Shown here piece by piece: positions 10,913 to 19,638 of a stretch of 64,000 nucleotides of DNA. The translations under genes and the position numbers were made by a program. Below the pieces are notes generated by a model, which was given only the letters and a program-made list of their open reading frames with translations, was not told the DNA's origin and made no database searches. The stretch is from Mycobacterium sp. MFM001. GTDB taxonomy: Bacteria; Actinomycetota; Actinomycetes; Mycobacteriales; Mycobacteriaceae. Positions within the stretch are counted from its first letter, which is position 1, and every line of letters starts with the position of its first letter. The DNA lies in contig NZ_BFAB01000001.1 in NCBI RefSeq assembly GCF_003402475.1, positions 310,001 to 374,000 on the forward strand, in the 5' to 3' direction.

Positions 10913-11377
10913 GTGGTCGACTTCGACCCGAAGACCAGCTTCGCTGCGGCCCCGGTGGCGCGGCTGGCGACCGTCGCGCCCGACGGGATGCCGCACCTGG
11001 TGCCGGTGGTGTTCGCGCTTGGTTTGTCGCGCGGCGACCCGCTGCGCCCGGCTTCGCCGCGCTTGCGATCGCCGACGGACGACGACGTCGTCTACACCGC
11101 TGTTGACGCCAAACCCAAGTCCACCCAGCGGCTGCGTCGGTTGGCCAACATCGAGCAGAACCCGCGGGTCAGCGTGCTGGTCGACCACTATGCCGACGAC
11201 TGGGCGCAGTTGTGGTGGGTCCGCGTCGACGGCGTCGCGCAGATCCACCGCGAAGGCGGCACACTGCAGGCCGGCTACGAACTGTTGCGCGCCAAATACC
11301 GCCAGTACCAATCGGTTCCGCTGGACGGGCCCGTGATCGCCGTCGCGGTGCGGCGTTGGAGCAGCTGGCATGCCTGA
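10913..11377 (+). CDS. F420-dependent pyridoxamine-oxidase-fold protein (Rv0121 family)
   Basis: A 154-aa split-barrel protein, PPOX class (Rv0121-type, TIGR03668-like as I recall). N-terminal [25 protein letters not shown] and later [36 protein letters not shown] and [15 protein letters not shown] are the barrel strands. It probably binds deazaflavin F420 and reduces an unknown substrate. Start is GTG 10913. About 14-16 extra residues, [16 protein letters not shown], interrupt the strand after VPVVFALGL. They are encoded by a 41-bp segment that looks like a dispersed repeat. Confidence 0.85.
   Translation: MVDFDPKTSFAAAPVARLATVAPDGMPHLVPVVFALGLSRGDPLRPASPRLRSPTDDDVVYTAVDAKPKSTQRLRRLANIEQNPRVSVLVDHYADDWAQLWWVRVDGVAQIHREGGTLQAGYELLRAKYRQYQSVPLDGPVIAVAVRRWSSWHA
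11033..11073. repeat. 41-bp GC-rich repeat-like insertion inside a coding region
   Basis: The segment begins GGCGACCCGCTGCGCCC and ends CGCGCTTGCGATCGCC. Its ends are mutually inverted (GGCGA / TCGCC), and it is read in frame as [15 protein letters not shown] recall near-identical sequences scattered through mycobacterial genomes, so it is probably a copy of a small dispersed element. Only one copy was noticed in this window. It interrupts a conserved beta-strand connection without breaking the frame. Confidence 0.45.
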
Positions 11378-11460
11378 CTTTCCCTGTTTTCGAAGGCCTT
11401 GTGCTGCATGGGTGCGAAGGGGAAAGGTGACTTAGTAGTGGGTAGGAGGAGAAGCACGGC

Positions 11461-13596
11461 ATGGCAGACAAGGCGAACACCTCCCAAGGCGCAGGAGCCG
11501 CTCCGACCGCGGACAGTCCGGCCGCCATCCGCAACGTGGTGCTGGTCGGCCCGTCCGGAGCCGGCAAGACGACCCTCGTCGAGGCGCTGCTGGTGGCCTC
11601 CGGTGTGTTGTCGCGGGCCGGCAGCGTCGCCGACGGAAACACGGTCTGCGACTACGACGACGCCGAGATCCGGCAACAGCGCTCGGTGGGACTCGCGCTG
11701 GCGTCGCTGGCGCACGACGGAATCAAGATCAACCTGATCGACACCCCGGGCTACGCCGACTTCGTCGGCGAGTTGCGGGCCGGGTTGCGCGCCGCGGACT
11801 GCGCGTTGTTCGTGATCGCGGCCAACGAGGGCGTCGACGAGCCCACAAAGTCGCTGTGGCAGGAATGCAGCCAGGTCGGCATGCCGCGCGCGGTGGTGGT
11901 CACCAAACTCGACCACGCCCGCGCCAACTACCAGAGCGCGCTGTCCGCGGCGCAAGAAGCCTTCGGCGACAAGGTGTTACCGCTGTATCTGCCGGCCGGT
12001 AGCGGACTGATCGGGCTGCTGTCGCAAACCCATTACGAATACGACGGAAGCAAGCGCACCACGCATCCGCCGGACCCGTCGTATGCCGATCAGATCGAAG
12101 AGCTCCGCGGCGCCCTGATCGAAGGGATCATCGAGGAGTCCGAGGACGAGTCGCTGATGGATCGCTACCTCGGCGGCGAGGCGATCGACGAAGCGGTGCT
12201 GATCGAGGATTTGGAGAAGGCGGTCGCGCGGGGGTCGTTCTTCCCGGTGATCCCGGTCTGCAGCACCACCTGCGTCGGCACCCAGGAGCTACTGGAGATC
12301 GCCACCCGCGGATTCCCGTCTCCGCTGGAACACCCACTGCCGGAGGTCTTTACGCCGCAGGGCAAATCGCACGCCCAGCTGGCCTGCGACCCTGACGGCC
12401 CGCTGCTCGCCGAAGTGGTGAAGACGACGTCGGACCCGTACGTCGGCAGGGTGAGTCTGGTCCGGGTGTTCTCCGGGACCATCAGGCCCGACACGACGGT
12501 TCATGTGTCGGGCCATTTCGCGTCGTTTTTCGGTGAAGGCAACAGCCACGCCGACCACGACGAGGACGAACGCATCGGCGCGCTGTCGTTCCCGCTGGGC
12601 AAGCAGCAGCGGCCCGCCCCCGTCGTACTGGCGGGCGACATGTGCGCGATCGGCAAGCTGAGCCGGGCGGAAACCGGCGACACCCTCTCGGACAAGGCCG
12701 AGCCGCTGGTCCTCAAACCGTGGACCATGCCCGAGTCGCTGCTGCCGGTCGCCATCCAGGCGCACGCCAAGACCGACGAGGACAAGCTGTCGGTTGGGCT
12801 GGGCCGGCTGGCCGCCGAGGACCCGACGCTGCGGATCGAGCAGAATCCGGAGACCCACCAGGTCGTGTTGTGGTGCATGGGTGAGGCGCACGCCGGCGTG
12901 CTGCTCGACGCCCTGGCCAACCGCTACGGCGTCACGGTCGACACCGTGGAGCTACGGGTGCCGCTGCGAGAAACGTTCGCGGGCAAGGCCAAAGGCCACG
13001 GCCGGCACGTCAAGCAGTCCGGTGGGCACGGCCAGTACGCGGTCTGCGACGTCGAGGTAGAACCGCTACCGGAGGGGGCGGGCTTCGAGTTCGTCGACAA
13101 GGTGGTCGGCGGCGCAGTGCCGCGCCAGTTCATTCCGAGCGTGGAGAAAGGCGTGCGCGCGCAGATGGAAAAGGGTGTGGCAACCGGGTATCCGGTGGTC
13201 GACATCCGCGTCACGCTGCTGGACGGCAAGGCGCACAGTGTCGACTCGTCGGACTTCGCGTTCCAGATGGCCGGGGCGCTTGCGTTGAAGGAAGCGGCCG
13301 CGGCCACCAAGGTGATCCTGCTGGAGCCGATCGACGAGATCTCGGTGCTGGTGCCCGACGATCTGGTCGGCGCGGTGATGGGTGATCTGTCGGGGCGCCG
13401 CGGACGGGTGTTGGGCACCGACACTGCGGGCAACGAGCGCACACTGGTGAAAGCTGAAGTGCCGCAAGTCGAATTGACTCGCTACGCGATCGACTTGCGG
13501 TCGCTGTCGCATGGCGCCGCCTCGTTCACCCGGTCGTTCGTCCGCTACGAGCCCATGCCGGAAACCGCTGCCGCGCGGGTAAAGGCCGCGGGCTAG
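11461..13596 (+). CDS. fusA2: elongation factor G-like protein FusA2
   Basis: A 711-aa translational GTPase of the EF-G2 type (Rv0120c-like, about 714 aa). The G domain has the P-loop GPSGAGKTTL near residue 34, DTPGYADF (G3) near 95 and VVTKLDHA (G4, with Thr in place of the usual Asn). EF-G domains II-V follow, including GHGQYAVCDVEVEPL and the C-terminal GAASFTRSFVRYEPMP. The paralogue's role is not settled; the canonical fusA lies elsewhere. A strong AGGAGG precedes ATG 11461. Its stop overlaps the stop of the convergent cysteine hydrolase on the shared CTAG. Confidence 0.94.
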   Translation: MADKANTSQGAGAAPTADSPAAIRNVVLVGPSGAGKTTLVEALLVASGVLSRAGSVADGNTVCDYDDAEIRQQRSVGLALASLAHDGIKINLIDTPGYADFVGELRAGLRAADCALFVIAANEGVDEPTKSLWQECSQVGMPRAVVVTKLDHARANYQSALSAAQEAFGDKVLPLYLPAGSGLIGLLSQTHYEYDGSKRTTHPPDPSYADQIEELRGALIEGIIEESEDESLMDRYLGGEAIDEAVLIEDLEKAVARGSFFPVIPVCSTTCVGTQELLEIATRGFPSPLEHPLPEVFTPQGKSHAQLACDPDGPLLAEVVKTTSDPYVGRVSLVRVFSGTIRPDTTVHVSGHFASFFGEGNSHADHDEDERIGALSFPLGKQQRPAPVVLAGDMCAIGKLSRAETGDTLSDKAEPLVLKPWTMPESLLPVAIQAHAKTDEDKLSVGLGRLAAEDPTLRIEQNPETHQVVLWCMGEAHAGVLLDALANRYGVTVDTVELRVPLRETFAGKAKGHGRHVKQSGGHGQYAVCDVEVEPLPEGAGFEFVDKVVGGAVPRQFIPSVEKGVRAQMEKGVATGYPVVDIRVTLLDGKAHSVDSSDFAFQMAGALALKEAAAATKVILLEPIDEISVLVPDDLVGAVMGDLSGRRGRVLGTDTAGNERTLVKAEVPQVELTRYAIDLRSLSHGAASFTRSFVRYEPMPETAAARVKAAG

Positions 13597-14240
13597 ACGA
13601 CGGCTTTTAGCCACGCCACGGTCGACGATAGATTGCGGACGTCGACGCCGATGCCGCGGCATTCCTCGAGACCCCGGTCGTACACGCCGGACATCGCGTC
13701 GGACACCAGCACAATGCGAAAGTCGCGCTCGGATGCCTCGTAGATCGACGCCCGCGGGCAGTTGGGAAAGTTGCAGCCCGCGAAAACCACTGTGTCGCTG
13801 TCGGTTTCGTCGAGATAGCGTTGCAGGTCGGTCTGGTAGAAGGCTCCCCACCGCGGTTTGTACATCACATGCTCACGCGGCCCGATCTCCTGGAGCTTGC
13901 CGCTCAGAAGCAATTCATGGTCCAGTTCAACGGGATTCGGCAACAACTCCGGCGCAATCTGTGATCCGCGGCTGCCCGGCGCCAGCAGCCCCGCGCCCTG
14001 TTCGATCGACTGCCGCCGTACCGGGTCGACGTTAGAGCCGTCGGGCTGATACAGCCGCACCGCGTGCACGATCGGCCGACCACGCTCGCGAAACGCCGCC
14101 GCCAGCCGCGCCATCGCGGGGATCGCCTCGGCGGTGCCGGCGATGTGCAGTGGCGCGTCGCCGTCGTAGGTGTCGCGCTGCACGTCGATCAACACCAACG
14201 CCGCCGACCCCGGGTGCGGACGCGTGTACGGATCGGTCAT
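13593..14240 (-). CDS. isochorismatase-family cysteine hydrolase
   Basis: A 215-aa protein with the family triad: Asp19 in LVLIDVQRD, Lys128 in YKPRWGAF and Cys161 in FAGCNFPNCPRAS. It should hydrolyse an amide or vinyl-ether bond; the substrate cannot be told from the sequence. The start is ATG 14240 (MTDPYTRPHPGSA); a longer frame upstream is not protein-like. It is transcribed alone, divergently from ldtA, with its 3' end overlapping the fusA2 stop by 4 nt. Confidence 0.88.
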   Translation of the reverse strand: MTDPYTRPHPGSAALVLIDVQRDTYDGDAPLHIAGTAEAIPAMARLAAAFRERGRPIVHAVRLYQPDGSNVDPVRRQSIEQGAGLLAPGSRGSQIAPELLPNPVELDHELLLSGKLQEIGPREHVMYKPRWGAFYQTDLQRYLDETDSDTVVFAGCNFPNCPRASIYEASERDFRIVLVSDAMSGVYDRGLEECRGIGVDVRNLSSTVAWLKAVV

Positions 14241-14342
14241 GGTGTCCGGTCTAACACAAGGCCGCGATCCTGAGCTTGCCGGCCAGTTCCAGTGTTGGCT
14301 GACCACCTCGCCGGATGCCGCTGATTCTGTAACCAAATGCGT

Positions 14343-14372
14343 TTGCTGAGCGATAGTTAGGGTATGTATTAA
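14343..14372 (+). promoter_or_regulatory. candidate promoter of ldtA
   Basis: A -35-like TTGCTG at 14343-14348 and a -10-like TATTAA at 14367-14372 are separated by 18 bp, about 30 nt upstream of the ldtA start. This AT-rich patch stands out locally. It is a pattern match only. Confidence 0.35.
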
Positions 14373-14401
14373 AGGAGAGGTATCTCGAAGGGATGGCCAC
14401 C

Positions 14402-15157
14402 ATGCGTAGAGCTTTTCGGCACGTGCTGGTCGCGGCAGCGGTTGCCGCGCTGGCACTCGCGGGTTCGGCCAGTCCCGGCCAGGCGGCGATCGCGCCGCCG
14501 CAGCCAACCGCCAGCGTCGCCTCGATCCAGCCGGCCAACGGCACGGTGGTCGGCGTGGCGCACCCCGTCATCGTCACATTCACCGGGCCTGTCACCGACC
14601 GTGCGGCCGCCGAGCGGTCGATCAAAATCACCTCGCCGACCCACACCACGGGACGATTCAGCTGGGACGACGACCACGTGGTGCAGTGGATTCCCGACAC
14701 CTACTGGCCTGCCCACAGTCACGTGGCCGTCGAGGTGCACGGCCTGTCGACGGGCTTCGACACGGGTGACGAGGTGTTAGCTGTCGCAAGCATCTCGGCG
14801 CACACGTTCACCGTCAGCATCAACGGCGAGGTGATGCGCACGATGCCGGCGTCGATGGGTAAGCCCAGTCGCCCCACGCCGATCGGCTCGTTCACTGCAC
14901 TGTCGAAAGAGCGAACCGTGACCTTCGATTCCCGGACCATCGGCATCCCGCTGAGTTCGCCCGAGGGCTACCTGATCCAGGGTCAATACGCGGTGCGGGT
15001 CACGTGGAGCGGTGTCTACGTGCATTCGGCGCCATGGTCGGTGGATTCACAGGGGTACGCCAACGTCAGCCACGGCTGCATCAACCTAAGCCCCGACAAC
15101 GCCGCCTGGTACTTCGACACCGTGCACATCGGTGACCCGATCGAAGTAGTGGCGTAA
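14402..15157 (+). CDS. ldtA: L,D-transpeptidase LdtA (LdtMt1)
   Basis: A 251-aa exported peptidoglycan cross-linking enzyme making 3-3 bonds. A signal peptide (MRRAFRHVLVAAAVAALALA, cleaving near SPGQAA) is followed by an Ig-like domain (IQPANGTVVGVAHPVIVTF) and the YkuD domain. The catalytic motif is HSAPWSVDSQGYANVSHGCI. Starting at ATG 14402 puts the active Cys at residue 226, as in M. tuberculosis LdtMt1 (Rv0116c, 251 aa). The in-frame ATG at 14393 has its purine run directly adjacent, whereas GAAGGG sits 9 nt before 14402. Convergent with the lipase, with only 3 nt between stops. Confidence 0.95.
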   Translation: MRRAFRHVLVAAAVAALALAGSASPGQAAIAPPQPTASVASIQPANGTVVGVAHPVIVTFTGPVTDRAAAERSIKITSPTHTTGRFSWDDDHVVQWIPDTYWPAHSHVAVEVHGLSTGFDTGDEVLAVASISAHTFTVSINGEVMRTMPASMGKPSRPTPIGSFTALSKERTVTFDSRTIGIPLSSPEGYLIQGQYAVRVTWSGVYVHSAPWSVDSQGYANVSHGCINLSPDNAAWYFDTVHIGDPIEVVA

Positions 15158-15160
15158 CGC

Positions 15161-16477
15161 TTAGAACTGACCGCAATTGGGCGTGGTCGCAACGCCGTTG
15201 AACCGGCCCGCAATCCACTGCATCGCCGGCTCGCCGTCGACCAGCATCGGCAGCGCGTGGTTGATGATCAGCTTGTTGAGGAACGGCGGCTCCTCATTGG
15301 TGCGGAATTCGACGTCGGCGCCCTGAGCGCACCAGTCGCGACCCATCTGATTGGCGGCCGTCCACGGCACCAGCGGATCGTAGCGGTTGCTGTTGATCAG
15401 CACCGGCGCGTTGGGCTTGTAGCGCCCGATGCGCTGCAGATCGAAGAGCGTCTGGAACGGTTCGCGGTGCACCAGTTCGTGGATGTCCTCGGTGAAGTAG
15501 GGCTGTAAATGGCGGAACATGAACTTCATCAAGGTTTCGCCGACGCACTGGTGCCGGGTCTTGGCCAGCAGATCCACCCCCCGCGGGGTCAGCTTCTCCC
15601 GAATCGCTTCCTCGGCTTCGGGATAGGTGGCGATCACCGAGTTGAGCGCATATCCGACCACGCCGACCAGCACGCTGCCGTCGGCGTAGGGAAACAGCTC
15701 CATCAAATCCGCCGGCGGCGCACCGGCATAGGTGCCCACGACGTGTAGGTCCGGACCGTAGGCCGATGCGAGCTCGGCGGCTGACGCGGCCGCCCCACCG
15801 CCTTGTGAATAACCCCAGAATGCAACGGGGCCGTGCGGATCCAGCGACGTGTCGGGAAGGCGCATCGCCGCCCGCGCGGCATCAATCAGCGCCTGCCCCT
15901 CGGCCACCCGGCTCACGTAGGTGTGCACGCCGGGTGTGCCCAGACCCTCGTAGTCGGTCATCACGACGGCGAAGCCGCGGGCCACCATCGTCGCGACGAA
16001 CATCTCCTCGTAGTTGAACATGATGTCCAGCCACGGCGACCAGTGAATGCCCTGGTTGACCATCCGCGACGGGGCGCACTGGTCGCCCTGGCCCTGCGTG
16101 CCCGGGGCGTAGGCGATCAACGGGCGCGGGCCTTCGCCCGGCCACGGGTTGTCCGGTTCGAAGTAGGTCCCGGTGATGGCGTTAGGTCTCCCGCGAGCGT
16201 CGGTGCTGCGGTACATGATTCGGGTGCCGCTCGCGACGAAGGCGCCCAGTTGTCCGGACGGCTCCAGCACCAGCCGCGACGGCTCGGTACGAATCAGGTC
16301 ACCGGGCTGGCTGGGCGGCAACGGATCGGGCGGCGTGTAGAACTCGTCGTATTGGCTCTGGTCGCCCTCCTGTTCGAAGTCGACGTCGGCGCGCCCCGGC
16401 GATGGAGCGAAACTTGTTGCGGCACAATAAAGAAGGAGTACGGCGGTCATTGCGGAGAGCGTTCGTCCTGCGCGCAC
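15161..16477 (-). CDS. secreted lipase (LIP family)
   Basis: A 438-aa exported alpha/beta hydrolase of the secretory lipase type. The signal peptide (SAMTAVLLLYCAATSFAPSPGRA) is followed by the oxyanion region PRPLIAYAPGTQGQGDQCAPS, the nucleophile Ser in VAFWGYSQGGGAA near residue 225, Asp in SNRYDPLVPW and a His in LIINHALPMLVDGEPA. It probably cleaves triacylglycerols or other esters outside the cell. The start is GTG 16477; ATG 16450 is an alternative. Members such as the Candida LIP enzymes share the fold (family knowledge). Confidence 0.87.
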   Translation of the reverse strand: MRAGRTLSAMTAVLLLYCAATSFAPSPGRADVDFEQEGDQSQYDEFYTPPDPLPPSQPGDLIRTEPSRLVLEPSGQLGAFVASGTRIMYRSTDARGRPNAITGTYFEPDNPWPGEGPRPLIAYAPGTQGQGDQCAPSRMVNQGIHWSPWLDIMFNYEEMFVATMVARGFAVVMTDYEGLGTPGVHTYVSRVAEGQALIDAARAAMRLPDTSLDPHGPVAFWGYSQGGGAAASAAELASAYGPDLHVVGTYAGAPPADLMELFPYADGSVLVGVVGYALNSVIATYPEAEEAIREKLTPRGVDLLAKTRHQCVGETLMKFMFRHLQPYFTEDIHELVHREPFQTLFDLQRIGRYKPNAPVLINSNRYDPLVPWTAANQMGRDWCAQGADVEFRTNEEPPFLNKLIINHALPMLVDGEPAMQWIAGRFNGVATTPNCGQF

Positions 16478-16624
16478 GTCCGGAGAGTACAGGCCGCGGA
16501 GATTGACATTATGCGTTTTCAGAGATTTCCGTATCCGAATCGGGAAATCTGGCTCTCACCTCGACGGCAGCGCGCCCGTTCCAGCAGTCTGGTAGGTGGA
16601 CAACCCCCGACCAAGGAGTTCGCG

Positions 16625-17590
16625 ATGCCGCCTGAGAATGCCCGCGCCGTCCGTTTCGACCGCTACGGCGGCCGTGATGTGTTGTATGTGGCCGAGGTTG
16701 ACAGGCCATCGCCCGGCGAGGGAGAAGTACTCGTCGAAGTCATGGCCGCCGGTATCAACCCCGGCGAGGCGGGCATCCGGGTCGGCGCGATGCACGAGAT
16801 GTTCCCGGCCACGTTTCCGTCCGGCGAGGGCAGCGATCTGGCCGGAGTCGTCGTCGACGTCGGGCCCGGGGTCACCCAGTTCTCGGTCGGCGACGAAGTG
16901 CTGGGGTTCAGCCTGCGCCGGTCGAGTCACGCCACCCACACCGTCGTCCCGGTGGAGCAACTGATTCCCAAACCGCCCCAAATGAGTTGGGAGGTCGCGG
17001 GTTCGCTCTATGTCGTGGGAGTCACCGCGTATGCCGCTGTGCGGGCAGTCGCGCCGCAGCCGGGTGAGACCGTCGCGGTGTCGGCGGCCGCCGGTGGTGT
17101 CGGCAGCCTGGTGGTGCAGTTGCTGGTTCATCGACGGGCGCGGGTGCTCGGTATCGCCTCGGCGCGCAACGCCGACTGGTTGCGCAACCATGGCGTGATT
17201 CCGGTCGAGTACGGCGACGGCTTGGCGGCGCGGCTGCGCGACGCCGCTCCGGACGGGATCGACGCGTTCATCGACTTGTTCGGGCCCGACTACGTCCAGC
17301 TGGCCGTCGACCTCGGCGTCGCTCCCGACCGGATCGAGACCATCATTTCGTTCGCCAAGGCCGCGGAGGTGGGCGCTAAAACCGAAGGCAGCATGGATGC
17401 GTCGACGCCGGAGGTATTGGCCGAGATGGCGGAGTTGGTGGTCAGCGGCGCAATCGATTTCGACGTCGCCGCCACCTATCCGCTCGAGCGGGTCGCCGAC
17501 GCGTACGAACAGCTTGAGCAGCGGCACACGCACGGAAAAATCGTGCTGCTTCCGCAACCGCTCAGCCGATACCAGCCTCGACAATCTTGA
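16625..17590 (+). CDS. quinone oxidoreductase-like NADP-dependent alcohol dehydrogenase
   Basis: A 321-aa medium-chain dehydrogenase/reductase without the catalytic zinc cysteines, of the quinone oxidoreductase group. The N-terminal GroES-like domain includes AAGINPGEAGIRVG and FPSGEGSDLAGVVVDVG; the Rossmann domain has VSAAAGGVGSLVVQLL near residue 155. It would reduce a quinone or enone with NADPH. AAGGAG lies 6 nt before ATG 16625, which fixes the start against a much longer frame upstream. Its last 29 nt overlap the end of the convergent transporter gene. Confidence 0.9.
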   Translation: MPPENARAVRFDRYGGRDVLYVAEVDRPSPGEGEVLVEVMAAGINPGEAGIRVGAMHEMFPATFPSGEGSDLAGVVVDVGPGVTQFSVGDEVLGFSLRRSSHATHTVVPVEQLIPKPPQMSWEVAGSLYVVGVTAYAAVRAVAPQPGETVAVSAAAGGVGSLVVQLLVHRRARVLGIASARNADWLRNHGVIPVEYGDGLAARLRDAAPDGIDAFIDLFGPDYVQLAVDLGVAPDRIETIISFAKAAEVGAKTEGSMDASTPEVLAEMAELVVSGAIDFDVAATYPLERVADAYEQLEQRHTHGKIVLLPQPLSRYQPRQS

Positions 17591-19307
17591 CGACGACCAG
17601 CGCCACCGCGACAACCAGGTAGCCCCTTAAGGCGAACAGCGCGGCCCGTCGCACCGGGGACATTGCCGGGCGGGCCAGGGTCGCCAATGCGGGCATCCGC
17701 CAGTTCGCGCGGTACTGGTTTCGGATCGCAGTTCGTTCGGCACGGGTCAAGGCGGGGATCTCGTCGAGCTCTTCGACCTGGTCGGGAACGAGCCCGCCCA
17801 GTTCGTTCGCGACGGATTCGGCTTCCCGTCGATTCGCCGACCGGCGGGCGAGCGTGATCACCACCGCACCCCCGGCGACGCCGACTACGGCACCGACGCC
17901 GAGGCCGACCGTCAGGGTGCTCGCGGGCAGGCCCGGGAAGAGCGTCGACGCCGTCAGCGCCAACGACAAGAGCACCAGCGCCCACACCGTTGTCCACGCA
18001 AAGATGTTCTGGCGCACTGTGTTTACCCATGGACCCAGCACTGGGCGGTCGTTGCACAGCAGAACCAGGAACACGGTCGCCGACGGCAGCAGGACACCGG
18101 CGAGCGCCTGCACGCCCTGGGTGATCAGCCCGAGGATGTGGTCCGGGCTGAACGCGACCGCAGCCGACACGGCGAGGATCGCCGCGTAGCTTCCGTAGAA
18201 CAGTGGCGCCTCGGAGATCTTCCAGTGCAGCGAATGACGTTTGCCGAGAGTGTCGCCGAGCGCGTAGGTGGTGGCCAGCCCGATGGCGTTGGCGCCGATC
18301 AGCGACGCGTCCAACAACACGATCGCGAAGAGCACACCGACCGTGCTGCCGCTGTGGTGGGCCAGGCTCGACGCGACCGCCCCGGCGTCGGAGAAGTGCC
18401 CGGCGTGGATGGTGCCGGCGAAGCCAAATGCAGTGGCGGCCATCAGCGTTACGGCCCCGGCCATGACCACGACGATCCCGAGGACCAGGTCGACACGCCC
18501 GTAGCGGATCCAGCGCGGCGTGATGCGCTTGTCGACGACGTTGGACTGCTGGAAGAACAGCTGCCACGGCGCCACGGTGGTGCCGACGATCGCGACGATC
18601 AGCAGCAACACGGTGGAGTCCATTCCGCCCGGGAATTGCGGCACCAGGCCGCGAGCCGTTCCGCCCAGTGTGGGATGCACCATCAGCGCCATCGGGACGA
18701 TCACCACGTTGACGGCGATCAGCACGAACATCAGCCGCTCCCAACGGCGGAACGAGCCACCGGCCACCACCGCGAACAGCAACACCGCCGCGGCGGGAAT
18801 CGCGAGCGCCTTGGGGCAGCCCAGAAATCCGAGAGCCAGTGCGACACCGATGAATTCGGTGACGATGGTCAACGCGTTGAGCAGCAACAGGTCGCCGACA
18901 CTGAATGCGCCCCAGAACTTGCCGAACCGTTCGAAGATCAGCCGGGCATGCCCCACTCCGGTGACCGCACCCAGCCGCAGCACCATCTCCTGGTTGACGT
19001 AGAGCACCGGGATCAGCAGCACCAGCGTCCACAGCAGGCCCATCCCGTAGTTCTGCCCGGCCTGTGCGTAGGTCGCGACGCCGCCGGCGTCGTTGTCGCC
19101 AACCATCACGATCAGCCCGGGACCGCTGATCACCATCAGCGTTCGCAGCCGCTGCCAACGACTACGGCGAGCCCCGGTGTCGTCGTGGCCGATCCGGCCG
19201 AACGCGCCGACGATGTCGCCGACATGTGCGGAATCCAGCACCGCCGCAGACCCATTGGTGCTCGGTGCGGCGGAGACGTTGTCGTGCACATCGGTGGAGG
19301 AAGTCAT
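17562..19307 (-). CDS. SLC11/NRAMP-related transporter, probable Mg2+ (NRMT-like) type
   Basis: A 581-aa membrane protein with about 11-12 hydrophobic helices and long cytosolic ends. Helix 1 reads GPGLIVMVGDNDAGGVAT. Against the NRAMP motif DPGN the metal-ligand Asp is kept (Asp73), but Pro and Asn become Ala and Gly. In helix 6 the MPH motif reads VAPWQL (246-248), so the soft ligand Met is Ala. As I recall, the same Asn-to-Gly and Met-to-Ala changes mark the Mg2+-transporting NRMT branch of SLC11. An M-box Mg2+ riboswitch upstream supports magnesium import over manganese or iron. A 63-aa gene lies 89 nt upstream. The C-terminus has an extra soluble stretch and a final helix. Confidence 0.88.
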   Translation of the reverse strand: MTSSTDVHDNVSAAPSTNGSAAVLDSAHVGDIVGAFGRIGHDDTGARRSRWQRLRTLMVISGPGLIVMVGDNDAGGVATYAQAGQNYGMGLLWTLVLLIPVLYVNQEMVLRLGAVTGVGHARLIFERFGKFWGAFSVGDLLLLNALTIVTEFIGVALALGFLGCPKALAIPAAAVLLFAVVAGGSFRRWERLMFVLIAVNVVIVPMALMVHPTLGGTARGLVPQFPGGMDSTVLLLIVAIVGTTVAPWQLFFQQSNVVDKRITPRWIRYGRVDLVLGIVVVMAGAVTLMAATAFGFAGTIHAGHFSDAGAVASSLAHHSGSTVGVLFAIVLLDASLIGANAIGLATTYALGDTLGKRHSLHWKISEAPLFYGSYAAILAVSAAVAFSPDHILGLITQGVQALAGVLLPSATVFLVLLCNDRPVLGPWVNTVRQNIFAWTTVWALVLLSLALTASTLFPGLPASTLTVGLGVGAVVGVAGGAVVITLARRSANRREAESVANELGGLVPDQVEELDEIPALTRAERTAIRNQYRANWRMPALATLARPAMSPVRRAALFALRGYLVVAVALVVVKIVEAGIG

Positions 19308-19396
19308 CGGCGTCTCGCTCTCGGGCTCGGGGCTGATTGCGCGCGGCCCGGGATACCCCGGCGGTAACAGCCGCTCGGGGTTCCCGGTCCGACGCG

Positions 19397-19588
19397 TCAG
19401 TTGCGGTTAAGGCCGATGTGGGTTGGGTGCCCGCCCAGCGAGGCGGTGATGACCGCCGGCGCCATCCGGGACACATACAGGTTGGCCCGCTCTTGCGGAG
19501 TCAGGTTGCGGCGTGCCCGCAACCGGCCCGCCACCCGCCGGCCGGCGTGCAGCATCGGCGAAACACGGTGTGCAACAACAAAGGTCAT
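19397..19588 (-). CDS. 63-aa basic protein behind the M-box riboswitch
   Basis: It starts MTFVVAHRVSPMLHAGRRVA and ends SLGGHPTHIGLNRN. It is rich in Arg, with a helical middle (LTPQERANLYVSRMAPAVIT), no signal and no clear membrane span. AGGAGA precedes the ATG by 6 nt, directly behind a 6-bp hairpin (GCCGGT/ACCGGC). It is the first sizeable gene after the riboswitch and is followed by the transporter, so it is probably part of the Mg2+ response. In M. tuberculosis an M-box precedes Rv1535, of unknown function; this may be a relative, but I cannot confirm it. Confidence 0.75.
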   Translation of the reverse strand: MTFVVAHRVSPMLHAGRRVAGRLRARRNLTPQERANLYVSRMAPAVITASLGGHPTHIGLNRN

Positions 19589-19638
19589 GATCTTCTCCTG
19601 CCGGTAAGCCCGACCGGCGAGGACTGCGCGATGACGCG

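Noticed and set aside
16503..16508. Perfect TTGACA -35 hexamer upstream of the quinone oxidoreductase
   Set aside because: No -10 hexamer at 16-19 bp; the nearest TATCCG is 23 bp away.
17562..19307. Annotation as manganese transporter MntH
   Set aside because: The DPGN and MPH metal-site motifs are altered and an Mg2+ riboswitch precedes the gene.
18138..19367. Histidine/Asp-rich open frame antisense to the transporter
   Set aside because: Composition is an artefact of the hydrophobic codons on the opposite strand.
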